64,000 nt of DNA from Spirosoma endophyticum (GTDB lineage Bacteria > Bacteroidota > Bacteroidia > Cytophagales > Spirosomataceae): contig NZ_FOLQ01000008.1 in assembly GCF_900112365.1 (NCBI RefSeq), positions 62,001-126,000 of the forward strand, read 5' to 3'. Numbering within the stretch: position 1 is the stretch's first letter; each line of letters starts with the position of its first letter. Shown here piece by piece: positions 33,746 through 43,655 of this stretch. The notes beneath the pieces were generated by a model. That model worked only from the letters and a program-made list of their open reading frames with translations. It had not been told where the DNA came from and ran no database searches. The translations under genes were made by a program, and so were the position numbers.

Positions 33746-36700
33746 ATGTTCGCAGAAATATTTATAAATCGGCCGGTTACTGCCATCGTCGCATCCATCG
33801 TGATTGTCGTGCTGGGTGTGCTGGCTTTGCTCAGTTTACCTGTCAGTCAGTACCCTGACATTACGCCCCCGGTCGTGCAGGTAACGGGCACGTATACCGG
33901 CGCTGATGCCCAAACGGTGGAGCAGACGGTAGCGACGCCCATCGAAACCCAGGTAAACGGTACGCCGGGCATGGATTACGTTCAAACCAATGCGACCAAC
34001 GATGGCCGGATGACCATGAACGTAACGTTCAAAGTCGGTACCGACGTGAACATTGCCGCGCTGGATGTGCAGAACCGGGTCGGTATTGCGCAGCCGCAGT
34101 TACCGCAGGAGGTTACGCGTCTTGGCGTTGTGGTTCGGAAGCGGAATCCATCGCTGTTTATGCTCGTGGCTATTTATTCGCCCAATGGCACGCACAATGT
34201 GTCGTTCATGGATAACTACACCAACATTTACATCCGTGACGCGCTGTTGCGGGTGCCGGGTGTGGGCGATATTTTCAGCCGTGCCGATGACTTCAGTATG
34301 CGTATCTGGCTCAAACCCGACCGGCTGGCACAGTTGGGTATGACACCTACAGACGTAGTGAATGCCCTTCAGGAGCAGAATTTACAGGTCGCCGGTGGTT
34401 CGGTGGGGGCAGCACCACAGCCGTCTTCACAGGCCTTTGAATATTCAGTCTTTACCAATAGCCGACTCAGTAAAGAAGACGATTTCAGAAAGATTATTGT
34501 CCGAAGTGATCCAGGCAAAGGCTCACTGGTCTATCTGGCTGACGTAGCACGGGTGCAACTGGGTAAGTTTTCTTACGCCAGTAACTCGTTCGTGGATGGC
34601 AAACGGGCGTCCTATCTGCTTGTGTATCAGTTGCCGGGAAGTAACGCCCTCGCGACGGCCAAAGGTGTGTATGATGCGATGGACAAGCTGAAAACGACCT
34701 TCCCAAAAGACATTGAATACGTAGTGCCGTTCGAGTCGGTTTCGGTTATTCAGGTGTCTATTTCCGAAGTGGTCGAAACGCTGCTCGAAGCCCTGGTGCT
34801 GGTTATCCTGGTTGTGTTTTTATTCCTGCAAAGCTGGCGGGCTACTCTCATTACGTTACTGGCCATTCCGGTGTCTATCGTCGGTACGTTCGCGCTGTTT
34901 GTGCCGCTTGGCTTTACAATTAACACACTGACACTCTTTGCGTTCGTCCTCGCCATTGGTATCGTGGTCGATGATGCGATTGTGGTGGTGGAAGCCGTGC
35001 AGGTGAACATCGATAAGGGCATGTCGCCCAAAGATGCCACCAGAGAAGCCATGCGGGAGATTTCGGCGCCGGTTATCGCCATTGCCCTGATTCTTGCCGC
35101 TGTGTTTGTGCCGGTTGGTTTTATTCCGGGTATTGTCGGGCGATTGTACCAGCAATTTGCCATCACCATTGCCGTTTCGGTACTGATTTCCGCGTTTGTC
35201 GCCTTGTCACTGACGCCCGCGCTGTGTACACTGCTGCTACGTCCGATGCACATCGACGAAAATGCGAAGGGATTAAATAAGTTCTTCTATAAGTTCAATC
35301 AGTGGTTTGAGAAGGTTACGAACGCTTACTCAAATGGTGTGCAGCGCCTGATTAAAGCCACTCCGCTCGTGATTGTCGGGCTGGTAGTTGTCTACATCGG
35401 AACCGGGTTATTATTCCGCGCCAAACCAACGGGTTTCATCCCGACAGAAGATGAAGGACGCCTGATTGTCACCTACGAAATTCCCGAAGCGGCTTCTACA
35501 GCACGTAGTCTTGTTGTTCTGAACAAGATGATGGAGATTCTAAAAGCGCAACCATACGTTAACCACTTTGCGGCATTGGGTGGTCTGAATGCCATTACGT
35601 TCGCATCGAAATCAAACAGCGGTACGATCTTTATGTCGCTCAAACCCTGGGATGAGCGCAAGGAACGTAACATGCAGGCCGACTCGCTGGTAGTCAAGAT
35701 ACAAAAGGCGCTGGCGGGCTTGAACGATGCACGCCCGCAGGTGTTGCAGCCACCGGCAATACCGGGGCTTGGACAGTCGTCGGGTTTTACATTCGAAATT
35801 CAGCAACGCGAAACCAACGATGATGTAGCGGCCTTTGACAACGTAGTACAAAACTTTCTGGCCGAAGCGAACAAACGTCCCGAAATAGGCAGAGCCTTTA
35901 CGTATTTTACCGCAAAATCACCCGCGTACCGGGTTGACGTAGACCGCGATAAATGTAAAAAACTGGGCATCTCAGTTAGCGATGTCTACACTACGATGCA
36001 GACATTGCTGGGTAGCCAGTACGTCAATGACTTCATTATTTACGGCCGTAAATTCCGGGTGGTGGCCCAGGCCGATACCATGTACCGGACCGATATTAAA
36101 GCGCTAAATCAATATTATGTTCGTAATGGAGCAGGTCAGCTGGTACCAATTAGTACGGTTATTAAAACCAGTGTCATTGAAAACGCACCGCTGATTTCAC
36201 ACTTCAACCTGTTCCGCTCTGTTGAGTTGAACGGGAGCACGAAGCCGGGATATAGTAGCAGTCAGGCTAATGAAGCGTTGCAGGAAGTAGCCGCTAAAGT
36301 ACTCCCGGCGGGGTATTCCTACGATTTTGGCGGCTTGAGTCGCGAGGAAATCAATGCGGGTGGTACGTCGATTTACATTTTTATGCTGTCGATTGGCTTT
36401 GTATTCCTGTTCCTGGCGGCTTTGTATGAAAGCTGGTCGGTGCCGTTCTCGGTATTACTCTCGGTGCCCATTGGCGCTTTGGGCGCTATCACAGCCTTGA
36501 TCATTTTCCCGTATTTGACTAACAACGTTTATGCCCAGATCGGTTTAATTACGCTGATTGGTCTGGCAGCCAAAAACGCCATCCTGATTGTCGAATTTGC
36601 GAAAGAACGCGTCGATAAAGGCGAAGATTTGCTCGAATCGACGATTGAAGCGGTACGTCTGCGACTTCGCCCAATTCTGATGACCTCGCTGGCGTTCATT

Positions 36701-36994
36701 CTGGGCGTATTCCCGCTGGCGCTCGCGAGTGGGGCCGGGGGCGTTGCCCGCGCAACCATCGGACGGACGGTACTGGGTGGTATGTTGGCCGCTACGTCGC
36801 TGGCCATTTTCGTAGTGCCTGTTTTATACGTAGGCATTACCCGGTTGGCCTACGGTAAGAAAGGGTTGGAAGAGTTGAAAAAGAATGCGAAGAAGGACGA
36901 AAAAGCGGAAGACCATCCGAGACCTGAACCTCAACCTGCGCTAGCCAATGGCCAGAATGGCGACGGACGTAGCGCACAGGTTAAAAACGTGTAA
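33746..36994 (+). CDS. RND multidrug efflux pump, AcrB/HAE1 family
   Basis: A 1082-residue inner-membrane proton antiporter. It opens with MFAEIFINRPVTAIVASIVIVVLGV, has the PVSQYPDITPP and FKVGTDVNIAALDVQNRV porter segments, the TM4 proton-relay Asp pair in AIGIVVDDAIVVVEAVQ near residue 407, and the repeated half with LIGLAAKNAILIVEFAKERV near 945 and LRPILMTSLAFILGVFPLALASG near 970. The C-terminal tail (about 1045-1082) is charged. It exports hydrophobic or amphipathic compounds with the adaptor and TolC proteins encoded upstream. Substrates cannot be predicted. A strong terminator follows. Confidence 0.96.
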   Translation: MFAEIFINRPVTAIVASIVIVVLGVLALLSLPVSQYPDITPPVVQVTGTYTGADAQTVEQTVATPIETQVNGTPGMDYVQTNATNDGRMTMNVTFKVGTDVNIAALDVQNRVGIAQPQLPQEVTRLGVVVRKRNPSLFMLVAIYSPNGTHNVSFMDNYTNIYIRDALLRVPGVGDIFSRADDFSMRIWLKPDRLAQLGMTPTDVVNALQEQNLQVAGGSVGAAPQPSSQAFEYSVFTNSRLSKEDDFRKIIVRSDPGKGSLVYLADVARVQLGKFSYASNSFVDGKRASYLLVYQLPGSNALATAKGVYDAMDKLKTTFPKDIEYVVPFESVSVIQVSISEVVETLLEALVLVILVVFLFLQSWRATLITLLAIPVSIVGTFALFVPLGFTINTLTLFAFVLAIGIVVDDAIVVVEAVQVNIDKGMSPKDATREAMREISAPVIAIALILAAVFVPVGFIPGIVGRLYQQFAITIAVSVLISAFVALSLTPALCTLLLRPMHIDENAKGLNKFFYKFNQWFEKVTNAYSNGVQRLIKATPLVIVGLVVVYIGTGLLFRAKPTGFIPTEDEGRLIVTYEIPEAASTARSLVVLNKMMEILKAQPYVNHFAALGGLNAITFASKSNSGTIFMSLKPWDERKERNMQADSLVVKIQKALAGLNDARPQVLQPPAIPGLGQSSGFTFEIQQRETNDDVAAFDNVVQNFLAEANKRPEIGRAFTYFTAKSPAYRVDVDRDKCKKLGISVSDVYTTMQTLLGSQYVNDFIIYGRKFRVVAQADTMYRTDIKALNQYYVRNGAGQLVPISTVIKTSVIENAPLISHFNLFRSVELNGSTKPGYSSSQANEALQEVAAKVLPAGYSYDFGGLSREEINAGGTSIYIFMLSIGFVFLFLAALYESWSVPFSVLLSVPIGALGAITALIIFPYLTNNVYAQIGLITLIGLAAKNAILIVEFAKERVDKGEDLLESTIEAVRLRLRPILMTSLAFILGVFPLALASGAGGVARATIGRTVLGGMLAATSLAIFVVPVLYVGITRLAYGKKGLEELKKNAKKDEKAEDHPRPEPQPALANGQNGDGRSAQVKNV

Positions 36995-36997
36995 CAG

Positions 36998-37040
36998 AAA
37001 AATCCCGCTAACATCCTGAATGTTAGCGGGATTTTTTTTT
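36998..37040 (+). terminator. intrinsic terminator of the RND operon
   Basis: A 16-bp stem (36998-37013 with 37021-37036, core aatcccgctaaca) with a 7-base loop, its 3' side running into nine or ten T residues. It lies three bases after the pump stop codon. Confidence 0.9.
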
Positions 37041-37177
37041 GCCTTTTTTGAGCCCGAGAGAACATCTTGAGTATCAATACATCCGCTAATTGGGAACTGG
37101 TGGGATTACTTATTTTCTTTCGTATATAGGCACTCGAAGGTACTTTCCTCTAAAAAGTAAATGTTATCCTCGTTTGT

Positions 37178-38213
37178 ATGGCAAAAGAATCCTTACGATT
37201 TCGGTATTAGCTAGAGAAAAAAGAGCCCCGATTAGGGCCGGGAGGTATCACTCGTGGCGCATCGGTACGCGACTTCCCGGCATCTGTTGGCATTGCAGGT
37301 GTATCCATGCGGCTGGCACCGGGTGGCATGCGGGAATTACACTGGCATGTCAATGCTGCTGAGTGGGCCTATGTACTGTCTGGTCATTGCCGAACGACAA
37401 TTATTCACCCGGATGGAGCCACGTATATCGATACGTTCGGACCGGGCGATACGTGGTATTTCCCCAAAGGGTATGGACATTCAATCCAGGGTATCGGGCC
37501 GGACGAATGCCATTTTATCCTCATTTTTGATAATGGAGATTTTTCCGAAGATCATACCTTCAGCGTCACTGATTTTATTGCCAGTGTTCCTCCCGAAATC
37601 GTGGCGCAGAATCTGGGTATTTCGCTGGAGGAGGTTGACAGGCTCCCTAAAAAAGAAGCTCACTTCGTTTTGGGCGACGTGCCTGACGACCACTCGGCCA
37701 TTTCGGCGACAAGGGCGTATCCGGAATTAACCAGTATGCACCGCTATCCACTAGCTGCCCAGCAACCCAGACGAGCGCCCGGCGGAGGAACGCAACGCAT
37801 CGTTACGGCTACCGAATTTCCCATCAGCACAACCACGACCGGCTCTGTTCTTGAACTACAGCCAGCCGGGCGCACTGCGTGAAATGCACTGGCACCCGAA
37901 CGCCGACGAATGGCAGTATAACATAGCGGGAACGGCAGAGATGACCGTTTTTCTGGCAGAAGGGGAAGCCGTAACCGAACAATTTGAGGCTGGGGACGTG
38001 GGCTACGCACCCATGGGGGCCGGGCACTACATTAAAAACACCGGCACTGACGTATATCGGATTTTAATTGGGTTTAACAGCGGCCACTACCAGGCAATTG
38101 ATTTGAGCGAATGGCTGACGGGAAATCCGGAAGCACTTTTAAAAAGTAATTTTTCGATTTCAGGTGATTTGGTACAGAAATTGCCTTCTAAAAAGCTGTT
38201 TATTGTGCCCTGA
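37178..38213 (+). pseudogene. broken bicupin gene of the oxalate decarboxylase family
   Basis: Read in pieces, this is one bicupin protein. From the ATG at 37178 the frame hits TAG at 37208-37210 (codon 11) and then continues with GPGGITRGASVRDFPASVGI, the first cupin (MRLAPGGMRELHWHVNAAEWAYVL, metal-binding His, His and Glu) and IVTATEFPISTTTTG. After VLELQP the frame shifts: CAGC is present twice (37859-37862 and 37863-37866). Removing one copy restores [20 protein letters not shown] and the second cupin to the natural end at 38213 (LPSKKLFIVP). The intact enzyme would convert oxalate or a related acid using manganese. One N-terminal fragment (37307-37882) could still be translated. Confidence 0.85.
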
Positions 38214-38327
38214 ATACAGGTCGCTCATTCTGAGCGGTAGGGCATTTTACAGCGAACTTTGGGGTTTATTTCGGTACGCTCCTCGCAATCTGTAATCAAT
38301 ACATTTCACCTTTTAAAACGACCATTC

Positions 38328-38801
38328 ATGAAAACGCTTATTGGCATTTCAGCCGAGAATCGGGAAGTAGTTGCGCATCAACTGGCTAAGTTATTGGCCG
38401 ATGAATTTGTGCTCTACACTAAAACACTCAATGCCCACTGGAACCTGGAAGGAAAGGATTTTCATTCGGTACACCTCTATTTTGAAGAATTGTACAATCA
38501 ATCGGCTGAGATCGTGGATAGTGTTGCCGAGCGTATCCGCCAATTGGATCACTACGCCCCCGCCACGCTGAAAAACTTCCTGCAACTGACGCACCTGACC
38601 GAGCAGGACGAAGATGGAAATGACAGCCTTAGCCTAATCAAAAAACTTCTGAGCGATCACGAAAGCATCATTGAATTTATTCGCGGAAACATCGATGAGT
38701 TTGCCGATGCACACAAGGATGCCGGTACGAGTGATTTCATCACCGGTCTGATGGAAACGCACGAAAAAATTGCCTGGATGTTACGGGCGCATACCAAATA
38801 A
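38328..38801 (+). CDS. dps: Dps-family DNA-binding ferritin-like protein
   Basis: About 157 residues, the normal Dps length. The ferroxidase site residues sit in LYTKTLNAHWNLEGKDFHSVHLYFEELY (about 30-57: His, His, Asp and Glu). Dps dodecamers store iron, use hydrogen peroxide and protect DNA in stress. The start at 38328 gives the standard N-terminus (MKTLIGISAENREVVAHQLAKLLADEF); an upstream in-frame start would add 23 unconserved residues. Single gene, between the damaged bicupin gene and a hairpin terminator. Confidence 0.93.
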   Translation: MKTLIGISAENREVVAHQLAKLLADEFVLYTKTLNAHWNLEGKDFHSVHLYFEELYNQSAEIVDSVAERIRQLDHYAPATLKNFLQLTHLTEQDEDGNDSLSLIKKLLSDHESIIEFIRGNIDEFADAHKDAGTSDFITGLMETHEKIAWMLRAHTK

Positions 38802-38804
38802 AAA

Positions 38805-38840
38805 GTAAGCAACACCGGGTTAAAACCCGGTGTTGCTTAC
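38805..38840. terminator. hairpin between convergent dps and S41 peptidase genes
   Basis: Positions 38805-38821 (gtaagcaacaccgggtt) are the exact reverse complement of 38824-38840. It lies between the stops of two convergent genes and likely ends both. Its core caccgggtt/acccggtg resembles the hairpin at 10.4 kb. Confidence 0.7.
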
Positions 38841-38851
38841 TACCCTGATGA

Positions 38852-39829
38852 CTACTGAAGAAGCCAACTCATGGCTTTATCCACGGCTGCGGCACCGACC
38901 AAAACCTCATCGGGTTGAACAGAAGTAATGTAAAGGCGTTTGCTCCGATCGGCCATTGTAGATTGCGTTAACGTTAACCGGGCGCCGTCGCTGAGCACCG
39001 TATCAATGTTGGCTGTAGCCACTCCGCAGGTATTGACGCCAAAACTACGGGTAGCGGGTCGGCCTTTAAATGCAATGGCGATGGCTTCTCCTGAACTGGC
39101 CGTGGCCCGATCGGTTAACACGGCAACCTTGGGCGAAGCCGTGAGTAGCGTGTAAGGATTGTCGACTTTTACGAGTTCTGCCTGTTCCAGTCTGGCAACG
39201 CCTTTCTGGTAAGACCAGGAAGACGTAGCGCCTTCTGGATCAATAAAATAACCCACAGTTCCTTCGCCTAAGATGGGTCCAATACCCGCCAGCATGGGCC
39301 ACATATTGCCCCCCGAATTACCCCGTAAATCAACGATCCAGCCGCGAATAAAGTCTGAATCTCTCTGTTTGATGCTGCTCTGAATCGATTGAGCAAATGT
39401 GGTCGCTTCAGCGCCAGATCCCGTAAAGCCAGTGACTTTAATATACCCGATGGCGGGATGTGTTGTGACATCTGTTGGGGGGGTATCGGTGCAGGTTAAC
39501 GAAGTAATACCTCTAATAATGGTACCGTCTGACGTAGTATAAGCGCTCTGATTATCGCCTAGTAAGGTCAGCGCCATCTTAATGGCGGGGTACGTATCGG
39601 CAATGCTTTGGGCACCCTGGGCTTTTGTCGTTACCTGCTGTTTGAATGTCGTCCAATTAAGGTTTTTTCGATTGATTGAATGGGTTTGCATGTAATTGAT
39701 TACCTCCTGAACATACAACTGCGCTTCTGAGGATGTGGCCGATGGGCCATCGGTTGGATTACAACTGATCAGATAACTCAGCAGGAGCAGTGCAACTAAA
39801 GAAAGCGTCTTCGTTCTGAAAATAGTCAT
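38852..39829 (-). CDS. S41-family (C-terminal-processing type) peptidase, lipoprotein
   Basis: A 325-residue protein with a lipoprotein signal (LLSYLISCNPTDG, Cys about 23). The protease core is present without a PDZ domain: GYIKVTGFTGSG near residue 149, GWIVDLRGNSGGNMWPM near 187 and TDRATASSGEAIAIAFKGRP near 237, with the nucleophile Ser in ASSGE. Family members cleave proteins near their C-termini in the envelope; the substrate is unknown. Single gene, converging on dps. Confidence 0.88.
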   Translation of the reverse strand: MTIFRTKTLSLVALLLLSYLISCNPTDGPSATSSEAQLYVQEVINYMQTHSINRKNLNWTTFKQQVTTKAQGAQSIADTYPAIKMALTLLGDNQSAYTTSDGTIIRGITSLTCTDTPPTDVTTHPAIGYIKVTGFTGSGAEATTFAQSIQSSIKQRDSDFIRGWIVDLRGNSGGNMWPMLAGIGPILGEGTVGYFIDPEGATSSWSYQKGVARLEQAELVKVDNPYTLLTASPKVAVLTDRATASSGEAIAIAFKGRPATRSFGVNTCGVATANIDTVLSDGARLTLTQSTMADRSKRLYITSVQPDEVLVGAAAVDKAMSWLLQ

Positions 39830-40030
39830 TGGTCAGGTTCACAATTGAGCTGTCACTTATGGGTAGTGCTATACGTAACTGGAAAACAGACAGTGAGTTA
39901 AAAGTACCTAATTAAACCCAAATTTAATTAGGTAAGTGTTCATCTCTCCTTATTTCTGCCCGTTTGACTTGCTTTCAATAACTCCCTGCTCAGGGTCAAA
40001 ATAGCGTGTGGATGTCTCGACAATACGTAA

Positions 40031-40077
40031 ACTTAACGGAGTGATTCATTCCGCTGGGATAAACCGCTCCGTTAAGT
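40031..40077 (-). terminator. hairpin downstream of the alpha/beta hydrolase gene
   Basis: An 11-bp stem (acttaacggag at 40031-40041 with ctccgttaagt at 40067-40077) around a 25-base loop. It lies 48 bases after the hydrolase stop (leftward). The rest of the 39830-40124 gap holds nothing recognisable. Confidence 0.45.
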
Positions 40078-40124
40078 AGTATAAGCCGATTATAACTAAT
40101 CTTCAGGCCAGTTTACACGCTCGT

Positions 40125-41549
40125 TTAATAAGCAACAATGTCAACCTTGTTCGATTCTATTTTCTGGTAGGGGTTATCCAGGAACAACTGCATAAAACGG
40201 GTCATGTCATCTCCGCCAACCCCGTGTGCGCGCTTCCGAAACAGCAACCGCTGGCTATTGGGCATGTAGTGATGGATCATGTCGATATAGAGAGGTCGGC
40301 AGGCGTTATCCAGCTCGCCATCGGCCAGTAAGGCCGGTTTAGTGGAGTAAACCGGTTGTTTGGTTTCCGGTTTTATGGGTGGTACGTTCCAGCAATCGCA
40401 CATTTCCCGGTATACATCATTGATGTGATACCCCTTCAGATATGGGTAAGCGTCGTAGAGCTGTTGGCTGATTTTCTCCTTGTGATAGGCCGTCTGATCC
40501 GCGCAATACACCGATATCCGCATGCCCGACGGAGCGCTATTTTCGAAAATATGATCCAGCACTTGTTTGATGTAGCCATAATGGTTTCCTTTAATCATTT
40601 CGGTGATTATAAAAGGGATATCTTTCATCGGAGCGTTAACGAGATAGCCCAATAAATCTCGTCGGGTGTATTGAATACGTACCGTATCAGTAGTGCCCTT
40701 CTCCAGATAGGGAATGTGAAATTTCGTATCGCCGATGGCGGAAAAATAGCGTTGAAAATTTTCTTTTAAATTTCCGTAGAGTGCTTTATTCGTCGAGTCT
40801 TTTTCGACATGCCCGAATAAAATGGTCAGCGCTTCGTGGAAATTAGCTGGCTCATCTTCATCAATCGGAATGAACGTCGGGAGGGGCGAGTCCAGAATCA
40901 GGGATCGGATTCGGGAAGGATCTTTCTGGAGTACGGCCAGCATGAGCCCTCCACTATACGAAATTCCCGACAGGTTGATCGAATCAATCTTTAATGTGGC
41001 CAGCAGATCGTGAATGTCGGCTACGGTTTCGTCGGTATTATAGTCGGAAAGATCAATGCCCCGCGTTTCCAGCGCTTTTTTATAGCGCCTGGTGCCAACC
41101 ACCATCATGCTATCCTTATTTAAGTTTTTTCGGTAGGATTCTTTGATCGCATCATCCAGTTCTGGTCCCCATACATTGGGCAAAGCGTATCGGGTGCCTC
41201 GTTGCTCAAACGCAATACAATCCCGATCATTGATAAGTGGACTCCGGGCCGCTCCCCGTGCCCAACCCAGTGAACTACCTCCGGGTCCACCACCCGTGAA
41301 CAGCAGCGGATCTTTCTTCTTATTCGGGTTCTTGCTTTCGACAAGAACAAAGGGGAGCTTAATAGTTTTCCCATTCTTCTTTGTTCGGTTTTCGGGCACG
41401 ATCAGGTAGGCGCAACGGGTGCGGAAGCTGGTATCCACCTGAACGGGACAGGCGCAAGGCTCAAGGGTACGTATCACTCCCGGCTGACCCTGCGCCAACG
41501 TGACGTGAAGGAGAGAAACCAGTAATAGCGACGGCGAAAATTTGTTCAT
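40125..41549 (-). CDS. secreted alpha/beta hydrolase with TAP-like C-terminal domain
   Basis: About 474 residues, signal peptide (MNKFSPSLLLVSLLHVTLAQG). The fold follows the proline iminopeptidase/tripeptidyl aminopeptidase (SCO7095-like) family: the oxyanion loop LFTGGGPGGSSLG near residue 90, FEQRGTRYA near 121, the nucleophile elbow SGISYSGGL near 206 and the C-terminal Asp and His in ADGELDNACRP near 415 and RAHGVGGDDM near 445. An N-terminal cysteine pair (CACP) follows the signal. It could cleave small peptides or esters in the periplasm; substrate unknown. I prefer the ATG at 41549 to that at 41576. Confidence 0.85.
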   Translation of the reverse strand: MNKFSPSLLLVSLLHVTLAQGQPGVIRTLEPCACPVQVDTSFRTRCAYLIVPENRTKKNGKTIKLPFVLVESKNPNKKKDPLLFTGGGPGGSSLGWARGAARSPLINDRDCIAFEQRGTRYALPNVWGPELDDAIKESYRKNLNKDSMMVVGTRRYKKALETRGIDLSDYNTDETVADIHDLLATLKIDSINLSGISYSGGLMLAVLQKDPSRIRSLILDSPLPTFIPIDEDEPANFHEALTILFGHVEKDSTNKALYGNLKENFQRYFSAIGDTKFHIPYLEKGTTDTVRIQYTRRDLLGYLVNAPMKDIPFIITEMIKGNHYGYIKQVLDHIFENSAPSGMRISVYCADQTAYHKEKISQQLYDAYPYLKGYHINDVYREMCDCWNVPPIKPETKQPVYSTKPALLADGELDNACRPLYIDMIHHYMPNSQRLLFRKRAHGVGGDDMTRFMQLFLDNPYQKIESNKVDIVAY

Positions 41550-41616
41550 CGTAAGACGTAATTTTCGACAAAGCAACGGGGTTCCTGACAGAGATTTTAG
41601 TAAAAAACGGACATTC

Positions 41617-42426
41617 TTACGCGCCGTTTTCGCTTAATTTCCTGCCCGTAAACTTGACGACATCTTTATAAAAATGGCTCATATCGTAGTAGCCGTAGTC
41701 GTCGGGTGTGAATCGATCTTTATTGGCAACGTAATTGAGCAGGGCCGTTCTGGCCCGTAACGTAGTGAAGTACTTTTTAGGGGGCGTTCCAATAACCCGA
41801 TGAAAATATCGATTGATCGTTTTGGAGGTTAAAAACATACGCTCGGCCAACTGGTCCGTATTCAGTGCCAAGCCGCTGGAATCAAATGTGCCGATCGTAC
41901 TGGTCACCAATTGTCGGTAATGATCGGTTTTTTTTCTGGTGTTAAATTGACTCAAAAAGAAATTCTGGAGGAGTTCGATACGTTCCTTAAAATCAGTCAG
42001 TTGTTTTAGACTACGAATCAGCATTGCCGGTAAAACGGTGTTTAAGTTGACGACCTGATCGACCAGTTGAACCTGATTGATGCCCAGGATGGCTTCCAGT
42101 CCACCCGGAAAAAACTTGACGGTGAATATATGATCCGTTGGCAGGTTATGCCGTTCAACAATGTTATTTCTCAGGATGAGTACGTCCGTACTCTTTTCAA
42201 TCCAGTAGTGAGTAGGTCCGACGGTTAACTGATAGGGTTCACCCAGATTTATGTAAAATGTGGGTGTCCAGCTGGGGAACATTCTGATTGTAAACCGATT
42301 ATCTGCTACGTAGTGATACGTCTCCTGGGCCGATGATTCGGAGAAAAATTCGATATAATCCGTCAGTTCGTTGTCTGGAACGTGGAATCTGTACAGCTTT
42401 CGAATGTTATCAAAAATTTCCGTCAT
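41617..42426 (-). CDS. AraC-family transcriptional regulator
   Basis: About 269 residues. The N-terminal part (about 1-150) is the ligand or partner domain of the Bacteroidota DUF6597 type (SFTIRMFPSWTPTFYINLG-like segment, VKFFPGGLEAIL). The C-terminal helix-turn-helix pair includes LAERMFLTSKTINRYFHRVIGTPPKKYF near residue 200, typical of AraC/XylS. It is encoded between the TIM-barrel gene and the hydrolase gene, all leftward, with 50- and 67-base gaps, so it may regulate them. I prefer the ATG at 42426 over that at 42450. Confidence 0.87.
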   Translation of the reverse strand: MTEIFDNIRKLYRFHVPDNELTDYIEFFSESSAQETYHYVADNRFTIRMFPSWTPTFYINLGEPYQLTVGPTHYWIEKSTDVLILRNNIVERHNLPTDHIFTVKFFPGGLEAILGINQVQLVDQVVNLNTVLPAMLIRSLKQLTDFKERIELLQNFFLSQFNTRKKTDHYRQLVTSTIGTFDSSGLALNTDQLAERMFLTSKTINRYFHRVIGTPPKKYFTTLRARTALLNYVANKDRFTPDDYGYYDMSHFYKDVVKFTGRKLSENGA

Positions 42427-42476
42427 CGGCTGAGTAAGCGTTCGATACAAAAAAAATACGCTCCTGCTTACTTTTT

Positions 42477-43409
42477 CTAATCAATAGCCTCCAGTGCTTT
42501 TTTTACTTTTTCGTAGAAGGCAGGAACCTTCACCTTCGGGTCTCCTCTGCCCAGTGTTTCGATAGGCAGATAGCCCCGGTAACCCGATTCGCGTACGATT
42601 CGCATGATTTTGGTCAAATCCGTGGGCACTTCCTGTCCGTTGACAAACAGATTTTCTTTGATCTGCCAGGTAGCCGCATGGGGTGCTACACTGGCAATCT
42701 GTGGGTAGGGATCGCCTAGTTTAAAGCTCCCAATATCCAGGTTGACCGCCAGCCAGTCCGAATGTACCCGACGCACGATTTCCAGAACATGATCGGCCGT
42801 TTGAATGAAATCGGCATGATTCTGTACCACAATCATAACGCCCCGTTTGGCTGCATATTCTGAACAGTCACGAATCGCATCGACTACCCACGTAGTGACC
42901 TCCTCCCGGTTATAACCAACCGGTAATTCTTTACCCGTACCGGCGAAGACCCGAATAACGGGTGCGCCCAAACGGGCAGCTACGTCCGTCCACTTTTTGA
43001 CCAACTCAATCTCGGCTTTCCGGCGGTCGAGGTTGGGAAGGGTAAAATCGTTGCGTACGCCGGTTCCACTAATGTCGAGGCCGAGCCGAAACGCTCTCCG
43101 CTTGATTTGATAGAGGTAGCTATCATCGGGTACGGTCGGGTAGTTGGGGAAATAATAAGCAGTCGGGTCAACAGCGTTGAAACCAAGTTCGGCACAAAAG
43201 GTCAGTACCTGTTCGAGGGTCATCTGGCCGTTCATGAGCGGTTCATTGAACGAATAGAGGTTACAGCTCAACCGGAGATGGCTTGTCCGACTTTTTTCCG
43301 GGCTAGTTAAAACTTGCTGGATAGCGGGTGTTTCGCCAACTGTCGCCAAGGGTAGACTGGCTAGCGCCGTTTTGAGAAAGTTTCTTCGGTCTGGCGGTGG
43401 GGTATCCAT
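42477..43409 (-). CDS. Tat-exported sugar phosphate isomerase/epimerase (xylose isomerase-like TIM barrel)
   Basis: A 310-residue protein with a twin-arginine-like signal (DRRNFLKTALASLPLATVG). The AP2Ec TIM barrel is seen in FCAELGFNAVDPTAYYFPNY near residue 92, GVRNDFTLPNLDRRKAEIE near 135, GAPVIRVFAGTG near 165, VMIVVQNHADFIQT near 207 and YLPIETLGRGDPKVKVPAF near 290. Metal-binding Glu/Asp/His positions look intact. Exported members of this family act on sugars or inositols; the substrate is unknown. Confidence 0.85.
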   Translation of the reverse strand: MDTPPPDRRNFLKTALASLPLATVGETPAIQQVLTSPEKSRTSHLRLSCNLYSFNEPLMNGQMTLEQVLTFCAELGFNAVDPTAYYFPNYPTVPDDSYLYQIKRRAFRLGLDISGTGVRNDFTLPNLDRRKAEIELVKKWTDVAARLGAPVIRVFAGTGKELPVGYNREEVTTWVVDAIRDCSEYAAKRGVMIVVQNHADFIQTADHVLEIVRRVHSDWLAVNLDIGSFKLGDPYPQIASVAPHAATWQIKENLFVNGQEVPTDLTKIMRIVRESGYRGYLPIETLGRGDPKVKVPAFYEKVKKALEAID

Positions 43410-43655
43410 AGGCGTAGATAGGTTAGGGGAGCAGCAGCTTGTTTAACTTTTTCCAGTAAGACTCAATAGCCAGAAAATACTTCATATACGGACCCTCCAG
43501 CCGATTTGGATTACCCCTGATTATTCCAGAAATTCTGGAGAAATCGTCTTGAAGCCGGTTAAGAGTTGAGTTGTTGAGCGAATGGTTGCAAAACCATCAG
43601 ACTGAATCGCCTAATGCTAAGGCGAGGTCGATGGGGTAACCTTCTCCTCATCTTC

